Origin: Hymenobacter sp. BT559
GTDB lineage: Bacteria > Bacteroidota > Bacteroidia > Cytophagales > Hymenobacteraceae
Assembly: GCF_017571525.1 (NCBI RefSeq)
Contig: NZ_JAGETY010000020.1
Span: 24,366-88,365 of the forward strand
DNA length: 64,000 nucleotides
Direction: 5' to 3'
The translations under genes were made by a program, and so were the position numbers. Below, piece by piece: positions 17,035-25,792 of this stretch (within the stretch, counting starts at the first letter, position 1; each line of letters begins with the position of its first letter). The notes beneath the pieces were generated by a model. It was given only the letters and a program-made list of their open reading frames with translations. It ran no database searches and was not told the origin of the DNA.

Positions 17035-17229
17035 ATGCTCACCTGCCCGGTCTGCGCGCACCAGCAAACCGAGCAGATGCCCACCGATGCCTGCCAATAC
17101 TTTTACGAGTGTCCGGGCTGTCACACCGTACTCAAACCCCTGGCCGGCGACTGCTGCTTGTACTGCTCCTACGGCACGGTGCCCTGCCCGCCCATCCAAC
17201 AGCAGGGACCTGGCAGCTGCTGCAGCTAG
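17035..17229 (+). CDS. Cys-rich small protein with GDCC motif, mercury-operon associated
   Basis: A 64-residue protein from the ATG at 17035; an earlier ATG at 16996 would add 13 residues and lies 8 bases after MerTP. It has TCPVCAH, then FYECPGCH, then GDCCLYCSYGTVPCPPIQ, ten cysteines in all with CxxC spacing, so it should bind metal (zinc or mercury). Proteins with this GDCC-x-x-C-YG pattern accompany Bacteroidetes mer and related metal operons. Exact role is not known. It is the last gene of the arsR-merTP operon and converges on the coupling protein gene 11 bases away. Confidence 0.78.
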   Translation: MLTCPVCAHQQTEQMPTDACQYFYECPGCHTVLKPLAGDCCLYCSYGTVPCPPIQQQGPGSCCS

Positions 17230-17240
17230 CCGCCGCCCCG

Positions 17241-19250
17241 TCACTTCTCGGCTTTCTCTTTGATGAGGTGCCGCAGCGTCGGGTCCTGCCCGATGCGCAG
17301 CAGCTCGCGGGCGCACAGCTCTTTCACGTCGGTTTTGATGCGATTGAAGTTGGCCTTAATCATCTCTTCGGCTTCGTCCTTGCCCGTGGCCGGGTTGATG
17401 AAGCTGGTAATGTCGGGAATCGGCTGGTAGTCCTTGGCCTCGGCGGTCACGGCCTTCACATCCACCTGAATGCGGGCGTGAAACACCTTCTGGTCGATTT
17501 CCTCGCCGAAGTTGTCGGCTACGGCCCCCACGAAGTTGCCCTGGGTGAGGTTGGCAATAGTGCTGGCCGGAATCATGCTGTCCATCTGGGTGGACAGGCT
17601 GGTGCTGGTTTCGCGCATGTTGATGCTCAGACTCTGGCGCTGCTGCAGAATCTTGCCGAAACGCTCGCTCAGCCACTTGCCGCTGTTGCCCGATACCTGC
17701 CCGCTGAACACGTTGCCCACCGTGTTTTTGATGACCTCGGCCTCCTTTTGGCCGTAGTCGCGCTCCAGCTGCGAGAAGTCCTGGAAGCCCAGGCAGGTGC
17801 TCACCTTGTTGCTGCGCGCCGTGGCAATCAGGTTGTCGAGCCCCTTGAAGTAGATGGTGGGCAGCTCGTCGATGATGATGGAGGACTTCCGCTTGCCCTT
17901 CTGGTTCACCAGCTTCACCAGCCGGGCATTATAAAGACCCAGAGCCGCTCCGTAGATGGCCTGCCGCTCGGGGTTATTGCCCACGCACAACACCTTGGGC
18001 TCCTCGTTGCTGTTGATGTCGAGCGTGAAATCGTTGCCCGACATTACCCAGTACAGCTGCGGCGACGCCAGCCGGCCCAGCGGAATCCGGGCGCTGGCAA
18101 TCTGGCCCTCCAACTGCTCAATGGCATCCTTCTGAAACGCCGAGACGAAGGGCTTGACCAGGTTCTCAATCTCGGGGTAGGAAGCCAGCACGGGGAATAT
18201 TTCCTCGTAGTCGCGGCTCAGAAACTCGATGACGTGCGGAAAGGTGCAGTACTTGCCCTTTTCAAACAGCTTCAGAAACCAGATGATGGCCGCCACGAAG
18301 TTGATGGGCGATTCCACAAAAAAGTCGCCCTGCTTCTGAATCCAGCTCTTGTTGAGGTTGAGCATGATGGTCGAGGCCGACTCGTAGGCATCCACGATGT
18401 CGGTCATCAGCTCCGGGAGCAGCGGGTTGCAGCGGTGGCTTTTGCGCGGGTTATCGAAGTTGATGACGTAGAAGCCCACCGGCTTGTCAAACTTGTCCTG
18501 GTGGCGCAGCAGCGTGTTGTAGCAGATGCGGCTCAAATCGTCAAACTTATAGTCGTAGATGTACATGCAGAAGCCCTTGGCCAGGTGCTGCCGGATGAAC
18601 TCATTGATGATGGCAAATGACTTGCCCGAGCCCGGCGTGCCCAGCACCATCGTAGCCCGGAAAGGATTCACGACGTTCAGCCAGCCCTGGTGCTGTTTGC
18701 CCCGTAGCTGGTATTCAGTGCGCAGGTTCACCGAATACTCGTTCTCCATCAGCCGCTCCTCTTGCGGGAAGCTCTCGTTGGCCTTGTTGAAGATGTCCTT
18801 CATCAGATCATTGTTAAATAACCTACTCAGCCAGGCCCCGGCGCTCAGCAGCAGCAGAAAGCCCGCCGACAGCAGCCCGGCATAGAGCACCGTCGTCAGC
18901 CCGGCCCCCAGCGAGAAGCCGCGCACCACGTCCGAGCCATAAATCAGCGCCAGCCCGATAGCGGCGTAGCCCGCCACCGAAGTTCCTTTGAGCTTGTCAT
19001 TGGCCCGGCCGCGCGTGCCCAGGCAGCTCAGCAGTAGAAAGACCACGGCCAGCGTCTTACTTACCCAGCTCGCCTTAAACAGGAAGGTATTCTTGGTAAA
19101 GCTCTCCAGAATATGTCCGACCACGGCCGGTGTCCAGCCCATGCTTTTGAAGTAGCCGAAGCAGTAATAGTAGATGTTGATGCCCAGCAGCACAATGGCA
19201 AACAGGCGCATAAACTCCATGATTTTCCGCAGTCCTTTCTCATCTTCCAT
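17241..19250 (-). CDS. Type IV secretion coupling protein (VirD4/TraG-type T4CP)
   Basis: A 669-residue membrane ATPase from the ATG at 19250; the frame is open upstream. Four hydrophobic segments lie in residues 14-140 (LFAIVLLGINIYYYCFGYF, LAVVFLLLSCLG, AAIGLALIYG, LYAGLLSAGFLLLLSAGAWL). The motor domain follows with Walker A GTPGSGKS at 204-211 and a Walker B-like SIIIDELPTIYFKGLD. It links the relaxosome to the secretion channel in conjugation. It lies downstream of the relaxase and mobC genes on the same strand; the channel genes lie on the plus strand at 32-42 kb. This is the Bacteroidetes T4CP type. Confidence 0.9.
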   Translation of the reverse strand: MEDEKGLRKIMEFMRLFAIVLLGINIYYYCFGYFKSMGWTPAVVGHILESFTKNTFLFKASWVSKTLAVVFLLLSCLGTRGRANDKLKGTSVAGYAAIGLALIYGSDVVRGFSLGAGLTTVLYAGLLSAGFLLLLSAGAWLSRLFNNDLMKDIFNKANESFPQEERLMENEYSVNLRTEYQLRGKQHQGWLNVVNPFRATMVLGTPGSGKSFAIINEFIRQHLAKGFCMYIYDYKFDDLSRICYNTLLRHQDKFDKPVGFYVINFDNPRKSHRCNPLLPELMTDIVDAYESASTIMLNLNKSWIQKQGDFFVESPINFVAAIIWFLKLFEKGKYCTFPHVIEFLSRDYEEIFPVLASYPEIENLVKPFVSAFQKDAIEQLEGQIASARIPLGRLASPQLYWVMSGNDFTLDINSNEEPKVLCVGNNPERQAIYGAALGLYNARLVKLVNQKGKRKSSIIIDELPTIYFKGLDNLIATARSNKVSTCLGFQDFSQLERDYGQKEAEVIKNTVGNVFSGQVSGNSGKWLSERFGKILQQRQSLSINMRETSTSLSTQMDSMIPASTIANLTQGNFVGAVADNFGEEIDQKVFHARIQVDVKAVTAEAKDYQPIPDITSFINPATGKDEAEEMIKANFNRIKTDVKELCARELLRIGQDPTLRHLIKEKAEK

Positions 19251-19385
19251 TGCTTGAAACGCTTGGTGAATCAAGCAACTTACTCCCGCCGGGACTGCGC
19301 CAAGTGGATTATTTGACGAGCGGTCCAAAGTCAGCGGTGAGGTGCACGCCGGGCACACGAATGAACCTTCCCACCCGTCCGGCCG

Positions 19386-20258
19386 CTACCGGGCGGGCCC
19401 CTTCCGGCGGGGACGCTTCGTGGGCTCGGGCGGACTGGGCTTTGGCAATGCGACTGGCGTGTCCACGCCCGGCGTCCGCTCAACTTCCGGCCCTAATGCC
19501 GCCTGCAGCCTGGGCGCGTTCAGGGCTCCGCGCAGCTGCGCCCCTTTGTAGCCCACTTCCTGCCCCCGGACCGCCACGCCGTTCAACTCAAAGCTCACGC
19601 CTCGCAGGACGCCGCCCTTATCGTGAGTATACCGGACTCCAATCAGCTCTTTTTGCAATTGCAAAGTCAGCCACTCCTCCCCTCCCCTATCGACTTGAGC
19701 CAGCAAGTGCTGCAACGCCCGACTCACCTGCTCCCGCGCTGCTTCCTTGGTGGGGTCCAGTGCCCGCAGGCTACGCCGCCGCTCGGGAATAGGGTCCATG
19801 CCCAGCTCCTGGCTTATCTGCCGGGTGATAGCCGGCTACCGGTAGAAGTTATTATCCGTCCGCAATGCCGGCCCCCCATCAATTGGCACCCGATTCAGGT
19901 AGATGTGCACGTGCGCGTGCTTCTTATCCCGGTGCTCATAAACCACCACCTGGTGCCAGTCAATGGGCGCGCCAATCAGCTCACAATACCGCTGGGCGGC
20001 GGCCACTTTTTGCGCCTGGCTGACCACCTCCCCCGCCTTCCACGAGAGCACCGTGTGCCACACCGGCTTCTGAATCTTTTTACTATGCGCCGCCACGGCC
20101 CGCATGTCCTGTGCCATCTCCCTGGGAGTGCCCGGAATCAGATTAGCCACGACCAAAAGCGGGGCCTCCCCCGGCTCCTTGCCCCGGCCCTGACGCTGCC
20201 CCGCGCCGTAGGTCAGCGCCCCCTCAAAATCATTACCCGTAGTGGTCTTAGCAATCAT
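19386..20258 (-). pseudogene. Mobilisation relaxase split by an in-frame amber codon
   Basis: One continuous frame interrupted by a single TAG at about 19833-19835. The first 140 residues form the relaxase domain: MIAKTTTGNDFEGALTYGAG, then TVLSWKAGEV, then the three-histidine motif HRDKKHAHVHIYLNR. After TDNNFYR comes the stop, and the same frame goes on with PAITRQISQELGMDPIPERR, a sequence that normally follows the metal motif in MobA-type relaxases, and a basic tail (PTKRPRRKGPAR). A serine-to-amber change is the simplest explanation. The truncated 140-residue product keeps the metal histidines. It overlaps mobC by 4 bases. Confidence 0.8.
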
Positions 20259-20578
20259 ACCAAGTACCCTCTGATAATGGCCAGCGCCTGTACTAACTGC
20301 GCTTCGTGGCTGCTAAAAGACTTACCCGCCTGCGCCAGTCGTGCTATCTGATTCAGGTTGGTGCCAATGCCCACCAGCTGTCGCCGCAGCTCCGGCGGGA
20401 TACTTTCTTTGACCTCCACCCCCCGGCCCACATCACGCAAATAAGCCGATACTTTTTTGTAACCAGCCGCCGAAGCTTTTGCCTGCAACTCCTTTTTCTC
20501 GTCTGGGCTCACCCGCACGTCAATGCGTAAAGTACGGGCGGCGTCAACGGCAGTTTCCGCTTGTTTCTCTGGCTCCAT
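20255..20578 (-). CDS. mobC: MobC-like relaxosome accessory protein
   Basis: A 107-residue protein. The N-terminal half has a ribbon-helix-helix pattern (TLRIDVRVSPDEKKELQAKA, then SAAGYKKVSAYLRDVGRG); the C-terminal half has the MobC signature RRQLVGIGTNLNQIARLAQA then GKSF. MobC binds DNA at the transfer origin and helps the relaxase open the strands. Its end overlaps the relaxase start by 4 bases (ATGA), so the two are translated together. The candidate oriT lies 80-170 bases upstream, as expected. Confidence 0.88.
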   Translation of the reverse strand: MEPEKQAETAVDAARTLRIDVRVSPDEKKELQAKASAAGYKKVSAYLRDVGRGVEVKESIPPELRRQLVGIGTNLNQIARLAQAGKSFSSHEAQLVQALAIIRGYLV

Positions 20579-20658
20579 GTTGGTTCTGGGGACGTTGGCT
20601 TAACCAACTTTACTAAAACTACTTTAAAAGTACGAATCGCTAAATACTATACGCTAAA

Positions 20659-20749
20659 CTAGCAAGCCAAGCCATGTGAGCCCGCGAACTTGGCGGTGTC
20701 ATTGACTTGGGCAAACGAAGTTTGTCCGGACAATGACATGGCTTGCTAG
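20659..20749. other. Candidate origin of transfer (nested inverted repeats)
   Basis: Upstream of mobC are nested inverted repeats: outer arms CTAGCAAGCC (20659-20668) and GGCTTGCTAG (20740-20749), middle arms TGTCATTG (20697-20704) and CAATGACA (20731-20738), and an inner stem GGGCAAAC / GTTTGTCC around GAA (20709-20727). Nested repeats next to mobC-relaxase are typical of oriT. The nick site cannot be read from the sequence. Confidence 0.55.
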
Positions 20750-20821
20750 ACGATGAACGAGCTGGTGGTACGAGGGCGTTGCACGGTGCTAGGACTAAGT
20801 TAGGATTAATTATTTATGCCA

Positions 20822-21245
20822 CAATACAACTTTGAAACTTTGCAACTTTACACCCGACAACTTCACAAATAATATAACCGGGGCTTTGGACAACCAAGCA
20901 GGCAAATAAGCCACACTACACCATTGCAACTTTGCCACTATACAACATGCTACCGGGTTAAAGTAAACACAAGTTATTTCATGGCTGATTGCACCAATTC
21001 ACCAAAACAACATTGCAACTTTACCACAAAACGAAGTGGAAAACTTTTGCCATAAAGTTGCTTTGCAACAACGCAACTTATTACCTTCGCCACAGTACAA
21101 CTAAACAACAGTGCCACACATAAACTTTGGTGCTTTGCAACTTTGCAATGATGAAACTTATGTGCTTTGTGGCAAGACAACTTTGTGGCGTTGCACCATT
21201 GCCCTTAAGTTGTGAAGCCACAACGCCACTTTGCAACTAGCAATT
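20822..21245. repeat. AT-rich region with dispersed TTGCAACTTT repeats upstream of parA
   Basis: A low-GC region between the transfer origin and parA. Copies or partial copies of TTGCAACTTT occur at 20840-20849, 20924-20938 and 21013-21027 (the last two extended to TTGCAACTTTGCCAC and TTGCAACTTTACCAC), 21134-21150 and 21228-21237, plus many shorter GCAACTT and CAACTTTG pieces. A palindromic piece AAGTTGCTTTGCAAC lies near 21055. It looks like a protein-binding array: a partition site (parS-like) or a secondary replication control region. Confidence 0.6.
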
Positions 21246-21274
21246 CAACGTCTTCAAACCCTCTGGCCCTTCGC

Positions 21275-22060
21275 ATGAATCAACCCCACGTACTCGCATT
21301 TGCCACCCAGAAGGGGGGCGCTGGTAAATCTACCATCGGCACGCACATGGCCTCGGCGCTGTGCTACTACTATGGCTACAAGGTGGCCATGGTGGACTGC
21401 GACTACCCGCAGAACTCCCTGCACGCCTACCGCCTCGAAGAGCAGAACCGGCTGCAGTCGGAAGCGCCGTTTCAGGCCCGCCTGCTGAAGCAGGGCATCC
21501 CGCCGTATCCGGTCATCATTTCCAGCGTGGAGAAGGCCGTGAGCTCTATCGAAGGGTTGTTTGAGCAGGACTACGATTTCATTCTGGTGGATACGCCCGG
21601 CACGGTGAATGTGGTGGGCCTCCCGGAGCTGCTTCGGCTGGTGGATTACATCTTCCTGCCAATTGAGCCGGACAAGGGCTCAATTGCCTCCACCATGTCC
21701 TACATGGGCATTCTGGGCCAGTTTGTGCAGGCCCGCGACGAAGATTCCAACCTGCTGGGCTTCTACGCCTTCTGGAACAAGTTTGTAAAGTCCGAGAAGA
21801 AGGGTATTTATGACAAGACGGAGGAGCTTTTTCAGGAGAAAGGCTTACCCTTGCTCAAGAGCCGGGTGGAGCTGCTGATGACCTACAAGGAAAACCGCTC
21901 CACGATGTTTCCGCTGCCGGAGCGCGACCTCAACCGCCTCGGCCTGGGTCAGCTCATCCTGGAAATCCTGACCCTCGTGGTAGGGGAGGGGGCCGTCACG
22001 CCCTCGGGTAAAACCATTGCGTTTACGGCCCCGGCCGTCGAGTCAGCCCCTGGCGCGTAG
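21275..22060 (+). CDS. parA: ParA-family partition ATPase
   Basis: A 261-residue Walker-type ATPase from the ATG at 21275; a GTG at 21212 would add 21 residues. The deviant Walker A motif KGGAGKST is at residues 13-20, the A' box VAMVDCDYPQNS follows, and the Walker B-like DFILVDTPG is near residue 110. ParA proteins segregate plasmids; the same family in Bacteroidetes conjugative elements is called TraA. It is followed after 62 bases by a DUF3408-like gene on the same strand, and preceded by the repeat-rich AT region, which is probably its partition site or control region. Confidence 0.88.
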   Translation: MNQPHVLAFATQKGGAGKSTIGTHMASALCYYYGYKVAMVDCDYPQNSLHAYRLEEQNRLQSEAPFQARLLKQGIPPYPVIISSVEKAVSSIEGLFEQDYDFILVDTPGTVNVVGLPELLRLVDYIFLPIEPDKGSIASTMSYMGILGQFVQARDEDSNLLGFYAFWNKFVKSEKKGIYDKTEELFQEKGLPLLKSRVELLMTYKENRSTMFPLPERDLNRLGLGQLILEILTLVVGEGAVTPSGKTIAFTAPAVESAPGA

Positions 22061-22122
22061 CCTCACAGCTCATCCGCCGCTGCTTTTCCTCTAAAATTTC
22101 AAGCCTGCATCCTCTCTTCATC

Positions 22123-22824
22123 ATGGCCAAAGCCTCCATCAAGAAACCCAAACTCACCCCGGAAGAACAAATGGCTGAGCTGGCCCGCCTGACGGGCTCC
22201 GTCGCGGCCATCAGCCACATGGGGACCAGCCAACCTTTCGTGCTGCCAACCCCAACCCCGGGTCCGGAGCCTACGCCCACGCCGGCGGCTTCGGCCCCGG
22301 ACCCGGCCCCAGTGCCCGTCGAAGCCGCGCCCCCGGTGCCAGCAGCAAAAACGGAACCGTCCGTGCCGGTCACACCCGTGGCCGCCACGGAGCCCGCGCC
22401 TCCGTCAGCTGCTGCTCCCAAGCCTACAACCAGCGCAGCCCCAGTAGAACCAAAGGGAGAAACAGCACCGCCCGTGGTGGCACCGGCACCGCCGGCCACT
22501 CCGGCGGCTGAGTTATCCGTTGAGGATGACCAGGAAGAAGAGGAGCTGGAAGCTGCGCCGACGCCAGCGGCCACGGGGGATGGTAAGGACAAGCTGGACC
22601 TAACCTCCCTTTTTGCGGATTCGGCGGAGAAAAAGACTTTTCAGATTCGCATCACGGCCAGCCACCAGCAGTTTTTCCAGCAGATGGGCCTGCTGCTGGG
22701 TGGGGGAGCCTCCTCGACCGATGTTATTCACAATATACTCGCCAAGTTTAAGGCGGCGAACGAGGCCCAGATTCAGAAAGCATTTCAACGGCAGCTGCGC
22801 CAGATGATGTCGCCTAAAAAGTAG
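22123..22824 (+). CDS. Proline/alanine-rich protein with DUF3408-like C-terminus, ParA partner
   Basis: A 233-residue protein with three parts: a basic N-terminus (KASIKKPKLTPEEQMAELAR), a long Pro/Ala/Glu/Thr-rich linker (about residues 45-150) and a folded C-terminal domain (LDLTSLFADSAEKKTFQIRI, TASHQQFFQQMGLLLGGGAS, then STDVIHNILAKF). The C-terminal part is like DUF3408, found next to ParA/TraA in Bacteroidetes conjugative elements, and probably binds DNA. It is in the right place to be the ParB-type partner of ParA or a transfer accessory. Base composition is more biased because of the linker. Confidence 0.65.
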   Translation: MAKASIKKPKLTPEEQMAELARLTGSVAAISHMGTSQPFVLPTPTPGPEPTPTPAASAPDPAPVPVEAAPPVPAAKTEPSVPVTPVAATEPAPPSAAAPKPTTSAAPVEPKGETAPPVVAPAPPATPAAELSVEDDQEEEELEAAPTPAATGDGKDKLDLTSLFADSAEKKTFQIRITASHQQFFQQMGLLLGGGASSTDVIHNILAKFKAANEAQIQKAFQRQLRQMMSPKK

Positions 22825-22908
22825 GCTTACCCGTTAGGTGCACTTCCACCGGCCCGTCTATCGGTGGGCCACCGGATTTCCTTTCGCTCTTTCAACCTAT
22901 CCCGTTCG

Positions 22909-22932
22909 CTACCTGCCCGCTGGGCAGGGTAG
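22909..22932. terminator. Weak terminator-like hairpin
   Basis: CTACCTGCCC and GGGCAGGGTAG can pair with one bulge around a short loop, 85 bases after the end of the parA-partner pair. No U-tract is visible; it may end that transcript. Confidence 0.35.
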
Positions 22933-23007
22933 GGGAGGGGCCCTATTTTCTCTCAGTAATGCCTAGCAGCACTTCTATTCCCTGCCCAACCGTAGCGTCG
23001 AAGCGAC

Positions 23008-24855
23008 GTGGCGGCCGGTAAGCGTTTGACCGTTCTGGCCCTACTGTTGGCCAGTACGATAGCCAGCGCGACCACTTTGCCGGTAGAGATGGCTCTGTCA
23101 GCCGACAGCGCAAAAGTTGACTCGCTGCGTAGAGTGGTTCAGCGGCGGCAACTACCGGACATAGCCCGCTATCAAGCACTACGGGCGCTGAGCGATGCCC
23201 TATTCACCCAGGCCAGCCCGGACGCCCGCCCAGTAGGGGAACAGGCGGTGGCGGTGGCCACTCGTCGGCGCGACTGGCCAGGCGCCTCCGAGACGCTCTA
23301 TCAGCTGCTGGTCCAATGCGAGCGGCAAAGTGATTACGTCGCGGCTACTGCCTACTGCCAGCAGGGCCTGGAACTCACCAAGGCCCATGCGCTACCCGAC
23401 CAGTGGCGCTTCACGCAGTGTCTGGGAGTGCTCGCCGTGGACACCAAGGACGCGGCCGCCGGGTTGCGGTGGCTGCGGGTGGCTTACCACCAGCAGGGCC
23501 GGGCCACCCAGGTCAAACCCAAGGAGCGCGGCGGCCTGCTGCTGAATTTGGCCACTGCCTTTTCGGTCCTGCAGCAGTACGACTCCGTGCTGTACTATGC
23601 GGCGCGGGCCTTGCCCCCGATGCAGCAGGCCGGTGACGCCCGGGGGCAGGGGAGCGTGTACCAGTTTAAAGGGGAAGCCTACGCCCTGCTGCAGCCGCAG
23701 ACCCCCACCCGACTCGATTCAGCAGCTGCGAATATGCGACGGGCCTTGCAGCTTTTCCGGCGCCACCAGTTCGTGTCCCCAGCTACTGCCTCCGCGCTCG
23801 CACTTTCCCGCACCTACCGGCAAATGGGCCGACCGGTCGCCTCCCAGCAAGCAGCCGAGCTGGCCCTTCGGCTAGCCCAGCAAACCCCGATGCCCGAGTA
23901 CCAGGCCGAAGCCCTGGCCTGCCTGGCCTGGGCCCAGGCCGACCAGGGCCACGCGGCGCGCTCCTTTGCCTTAGATAATCAGGCGCAGGACCTGCGGGAT
24001 TCGCTCTTCAGTCACGACAAGGCGCAGGCCCTGGCCCAGCTGCAGGTGCGCTACGACGTGAAGCTGCTGACTGAGCAGAAGCGGGCCGCCGAGTTCGAGC
24101 AGCGCAGCCAGCGGGCGCAGCTGCACTCGCTGTGGCTGCTGCTGGGCGGGCTGACGACGACCATCGGGGTAGGGGCGTGGCTGTACTGGCGGCTGCGGCG
24201 GCAGAAAGCGCTGCTGGCCGTGGCCAACCAGGCCAACTGCCGGGCCGTGGCCGAGAAGGAAGTGCTGTTGCAGGAAATTCACCACCGGGTGAAAAACAAC
24301 CTGCAGCTGGTGAGCGGCCTGCTGGGCTGGCAGGCCAGCACCCTGCCCGAGCCCGCCCTGGTGGCGGCGTTGAGTGCCAGCCGGGACAGAATTCAGAACA
24401 TGGCCATGGTACACGAATTCTTATATCAAGCCGACAACCTGGCTGAAGTACGCATGGACCAGTACCTGCGCAAACTGCTTGATTCTCTGAAAGTCGCCCT
24501 TGATACAAGCGAGCAAAACATCGAACTGAGCATGGACCTGGCCCCGGTAATCATGAGTCCCAAAGAGGCCAGTACGCTGGGCTTGGTGGTCAACGAAATA
24601 GTGACCAATGCGTACAAGCACGCTTTTCAGGGCCTTGCCCAGGGCCACCTGCACGTTTCCTTCGCCAGCCGCCCCATGGGCTTTCAGCTCGTCATCGCCG
24701 ATGACGGGGCCGGCATGCCGGCCGAGGACGCGCCGGCGAAGGCCCACTCGCTGGGCATGCAGCTGGTCCGCACGCTCACCAAACAGCTGAAAGCGAAGCT
24801 GTCGGTCACCCGTTCCTGTCCCACGGGCACGCACTTGGAGGTCACTCGTGCATGA
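23008..24855 (+). CDS. Sensor histidine kinase (TPR, one TM, HisKA_2/HWE-like)
   Basis: A 615-residue kinase, GTG start. After a signal peptide (LTVLALLLASTIASATT) come about 330 residues of helical TPR-like repeats in the periplasm, then a transmembrane helix (LWLLLGGLTTTIGVGAWLYW) and a cytoplasmic kinase core. The phosphoacceptor motif EIHHRVKNNLQLVSGLLGWQ lies at about residue 423 (His 425 the likely acceptor), followed by the ATPase N box (LGLVVNEIVTNAYKHAF) and G boxes (IADDGAGMP, SLGMQLVRTLTKQLK). This HisKA_2 layout is common in Bacteroidota. Its stop overlaps ATG 24852 of the response-regulator frame, so the pair is cotranscribed. Confidence 0.88.
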   Translation: MAAGKRLTVLALLLASTIASATTLPVEMALSADSAKVDSLRRVVQRRQLPDIARYQALRALSDALFTQASPDARPVGEQAVAVATRRRDWPGASETLYQLLVQCERQSDYVAATAYCQQGLELTKAHALPDQWRFTQCLGVLAVDTKDAAAGLRWLRVAYHQQGRATQVKPKERGGLLLNLATAFSVLQQYDSVLYYAARALPPMQQAGDARGQGSVYQFKGEAYALLQPQTPTRLDSAAANMRRALQLFRRHQFVSPATASALALSRTYRQMGRPVASQQAAELALRLAQQTPMPEYQAEALACLAWAQADQGHAARSFALDNQAQDLRDSLFSHDKAQALAQLQVRYDVKLLTEQKRAAEFEQRSQRAQLHSLWLLLGGLTTTIGVGAWLYWRLRRQKALLAVANQANCRAVAEKEVLLQEIHHRVKNNLQLVSGLLGWQASTLPEPALVAALSASRDRIQNMAMVHEFLYQADNLAEVRMDQYLRKLLDSLKVALDTSEQNIELSMDLAPVIMSPKEASTLGLVVNEIVTNAYKHAFQGLAQGHLHVSFASRPMGFQLVIADDGAGMPAEDAPAKAHSLGMQLVRTLTKQLKAKLSVTRSCPTGTHLEVTRA

Positions 24856-24887
24856 GGAGCCGCCCGGCGCGTCCCTTATCCCACCCT

Positions 24888-25649
24888 ATGGCTACCATTC
24901 TCCTTGTTGAAGACGAATTGCTGATTGCCGCTGAGATAGAACGCACGCTGGTTCGACTGGGGCACACCCCGCTCGAACCCGTCGACAACAGCGATGACGC
25001 CCTGCGCGTGCTGGCCACGCAGCCCGTGGAGCTGGTGCTGATGGACATCAACATTGCCGGCGACTGCGACGGCATCGCGGCCGCCCTGCTCATTCGCCGG
25101 CAGTTCGCGGTGCCGGTGGTCTTTCTCACGGCCCGCTCCGACGCGGACACCCTGAACCGCGCCAAGCTGGCCCAGCCCTACGGCTACCTGGTCAAGCCCT
25201 TCACCGATGACTCCCTGCGGGTGCAGGTCGAGCTGGCCCTCTACAACGCCTACCAGGCTGGGCCCACCGGCCTCATTGCCGACACCGCAAATGCCGGCAC
25301 GCAGGTGCTGGGGCCGGCCGAGCACTGCCCCAAGTTCAAGGACTCCCTGTTTGTGCGCAAGGGCTCGGGCCACGTCAAGGTGCTGCTAGCCGACATTCTC
25401 TATTTCGAGGCCCTGCAGAACTACGTCCGCATGCACACGGTGAGGGAGAATTTCGTGTTCGACTCCACGATGAAGGAGCTGGAGCAGAAGCTGCCCGACC
25501 AGTTTTTCAAGACCCACCGCTCTCACATCGTGAATCTGGACCACGTGCAGGCCTACGAGGAGAGCAGTGTGCTCTTGGGTAAGGAGTACGTGCCGGTGAG
25601 CCGCTCGTGCAAGGATGAGCTTAAAAACCGCATTCATCTGGTGGGGTAA
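24888..25649 (+). CDS. LytTR-family response regulator
   Basis: A 253-residue regulator from the ATG at 24888 (MATILLVEDE); an earlier ATG at 24852 overlaps the kinase stop by 4 bases and would add 12 residues. The receiver domain (residues 1-120) has the acid pair ED, the phosphoacceptor in VLMDINIAGD and K in YLVKPF. A LytTR DNA-binding domain follows (residues 150-253: LFVRKGSGHVKVLLADILYF then EALQNYVRMH, RSHIVNLDHV). It should be the cognate partner of the kinase just upstream. Target genes are unknown. Confidence 0.87.
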   Translation: MATILLVEDELLIAAEIERTLVRLGHTPLEPVDNSDDALRVLATQPVELVLMDINIAGDCDGIAAALLIRRQFAVPVVFLTARSDADTLNRAKLAQPYGYLVKPFTDDSLRVQVELALYNAYQAGPTGLIADTANAGTQVLGPAEHCPKFKDSLFVRKGSGHVKVLLADILYFEALQNYVRMHTVRENFVFDSTMKELEQKLPDQFFKTHRSHIVNLDHVQAYEESSVLLGKEYVPVSRSCKDELKNRIHLVG

Positions 25650-25792
25650 GCGAAAGCACGCCGTTTTGCCGGAAAGCATTGCTACCTGGCCAGCTCACTA
25701 CCTGCCAGCGGATGGAATGGTTATGATGAAACTCGAATTTTCAACTTCGGCGGGGAGTCGTTCGTTTAACCGAGCAGCACTTGGCTTCGTCT

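Noticed and set aside
17109..18620. Plus-strand frame of 503 codons opposite the coupling protein
   Set aside because: The minus strand encodes a complete T4CP with Walker motifs; the plus-strand frame is low-complexity and overlaps the end of the mercury operon.
19833..19835. Programmed read-through at the amber codon of the relaxase
   Set aside because: No stop-codon context or structure was seen that would support read-through; a nonsense mutation is simpler.
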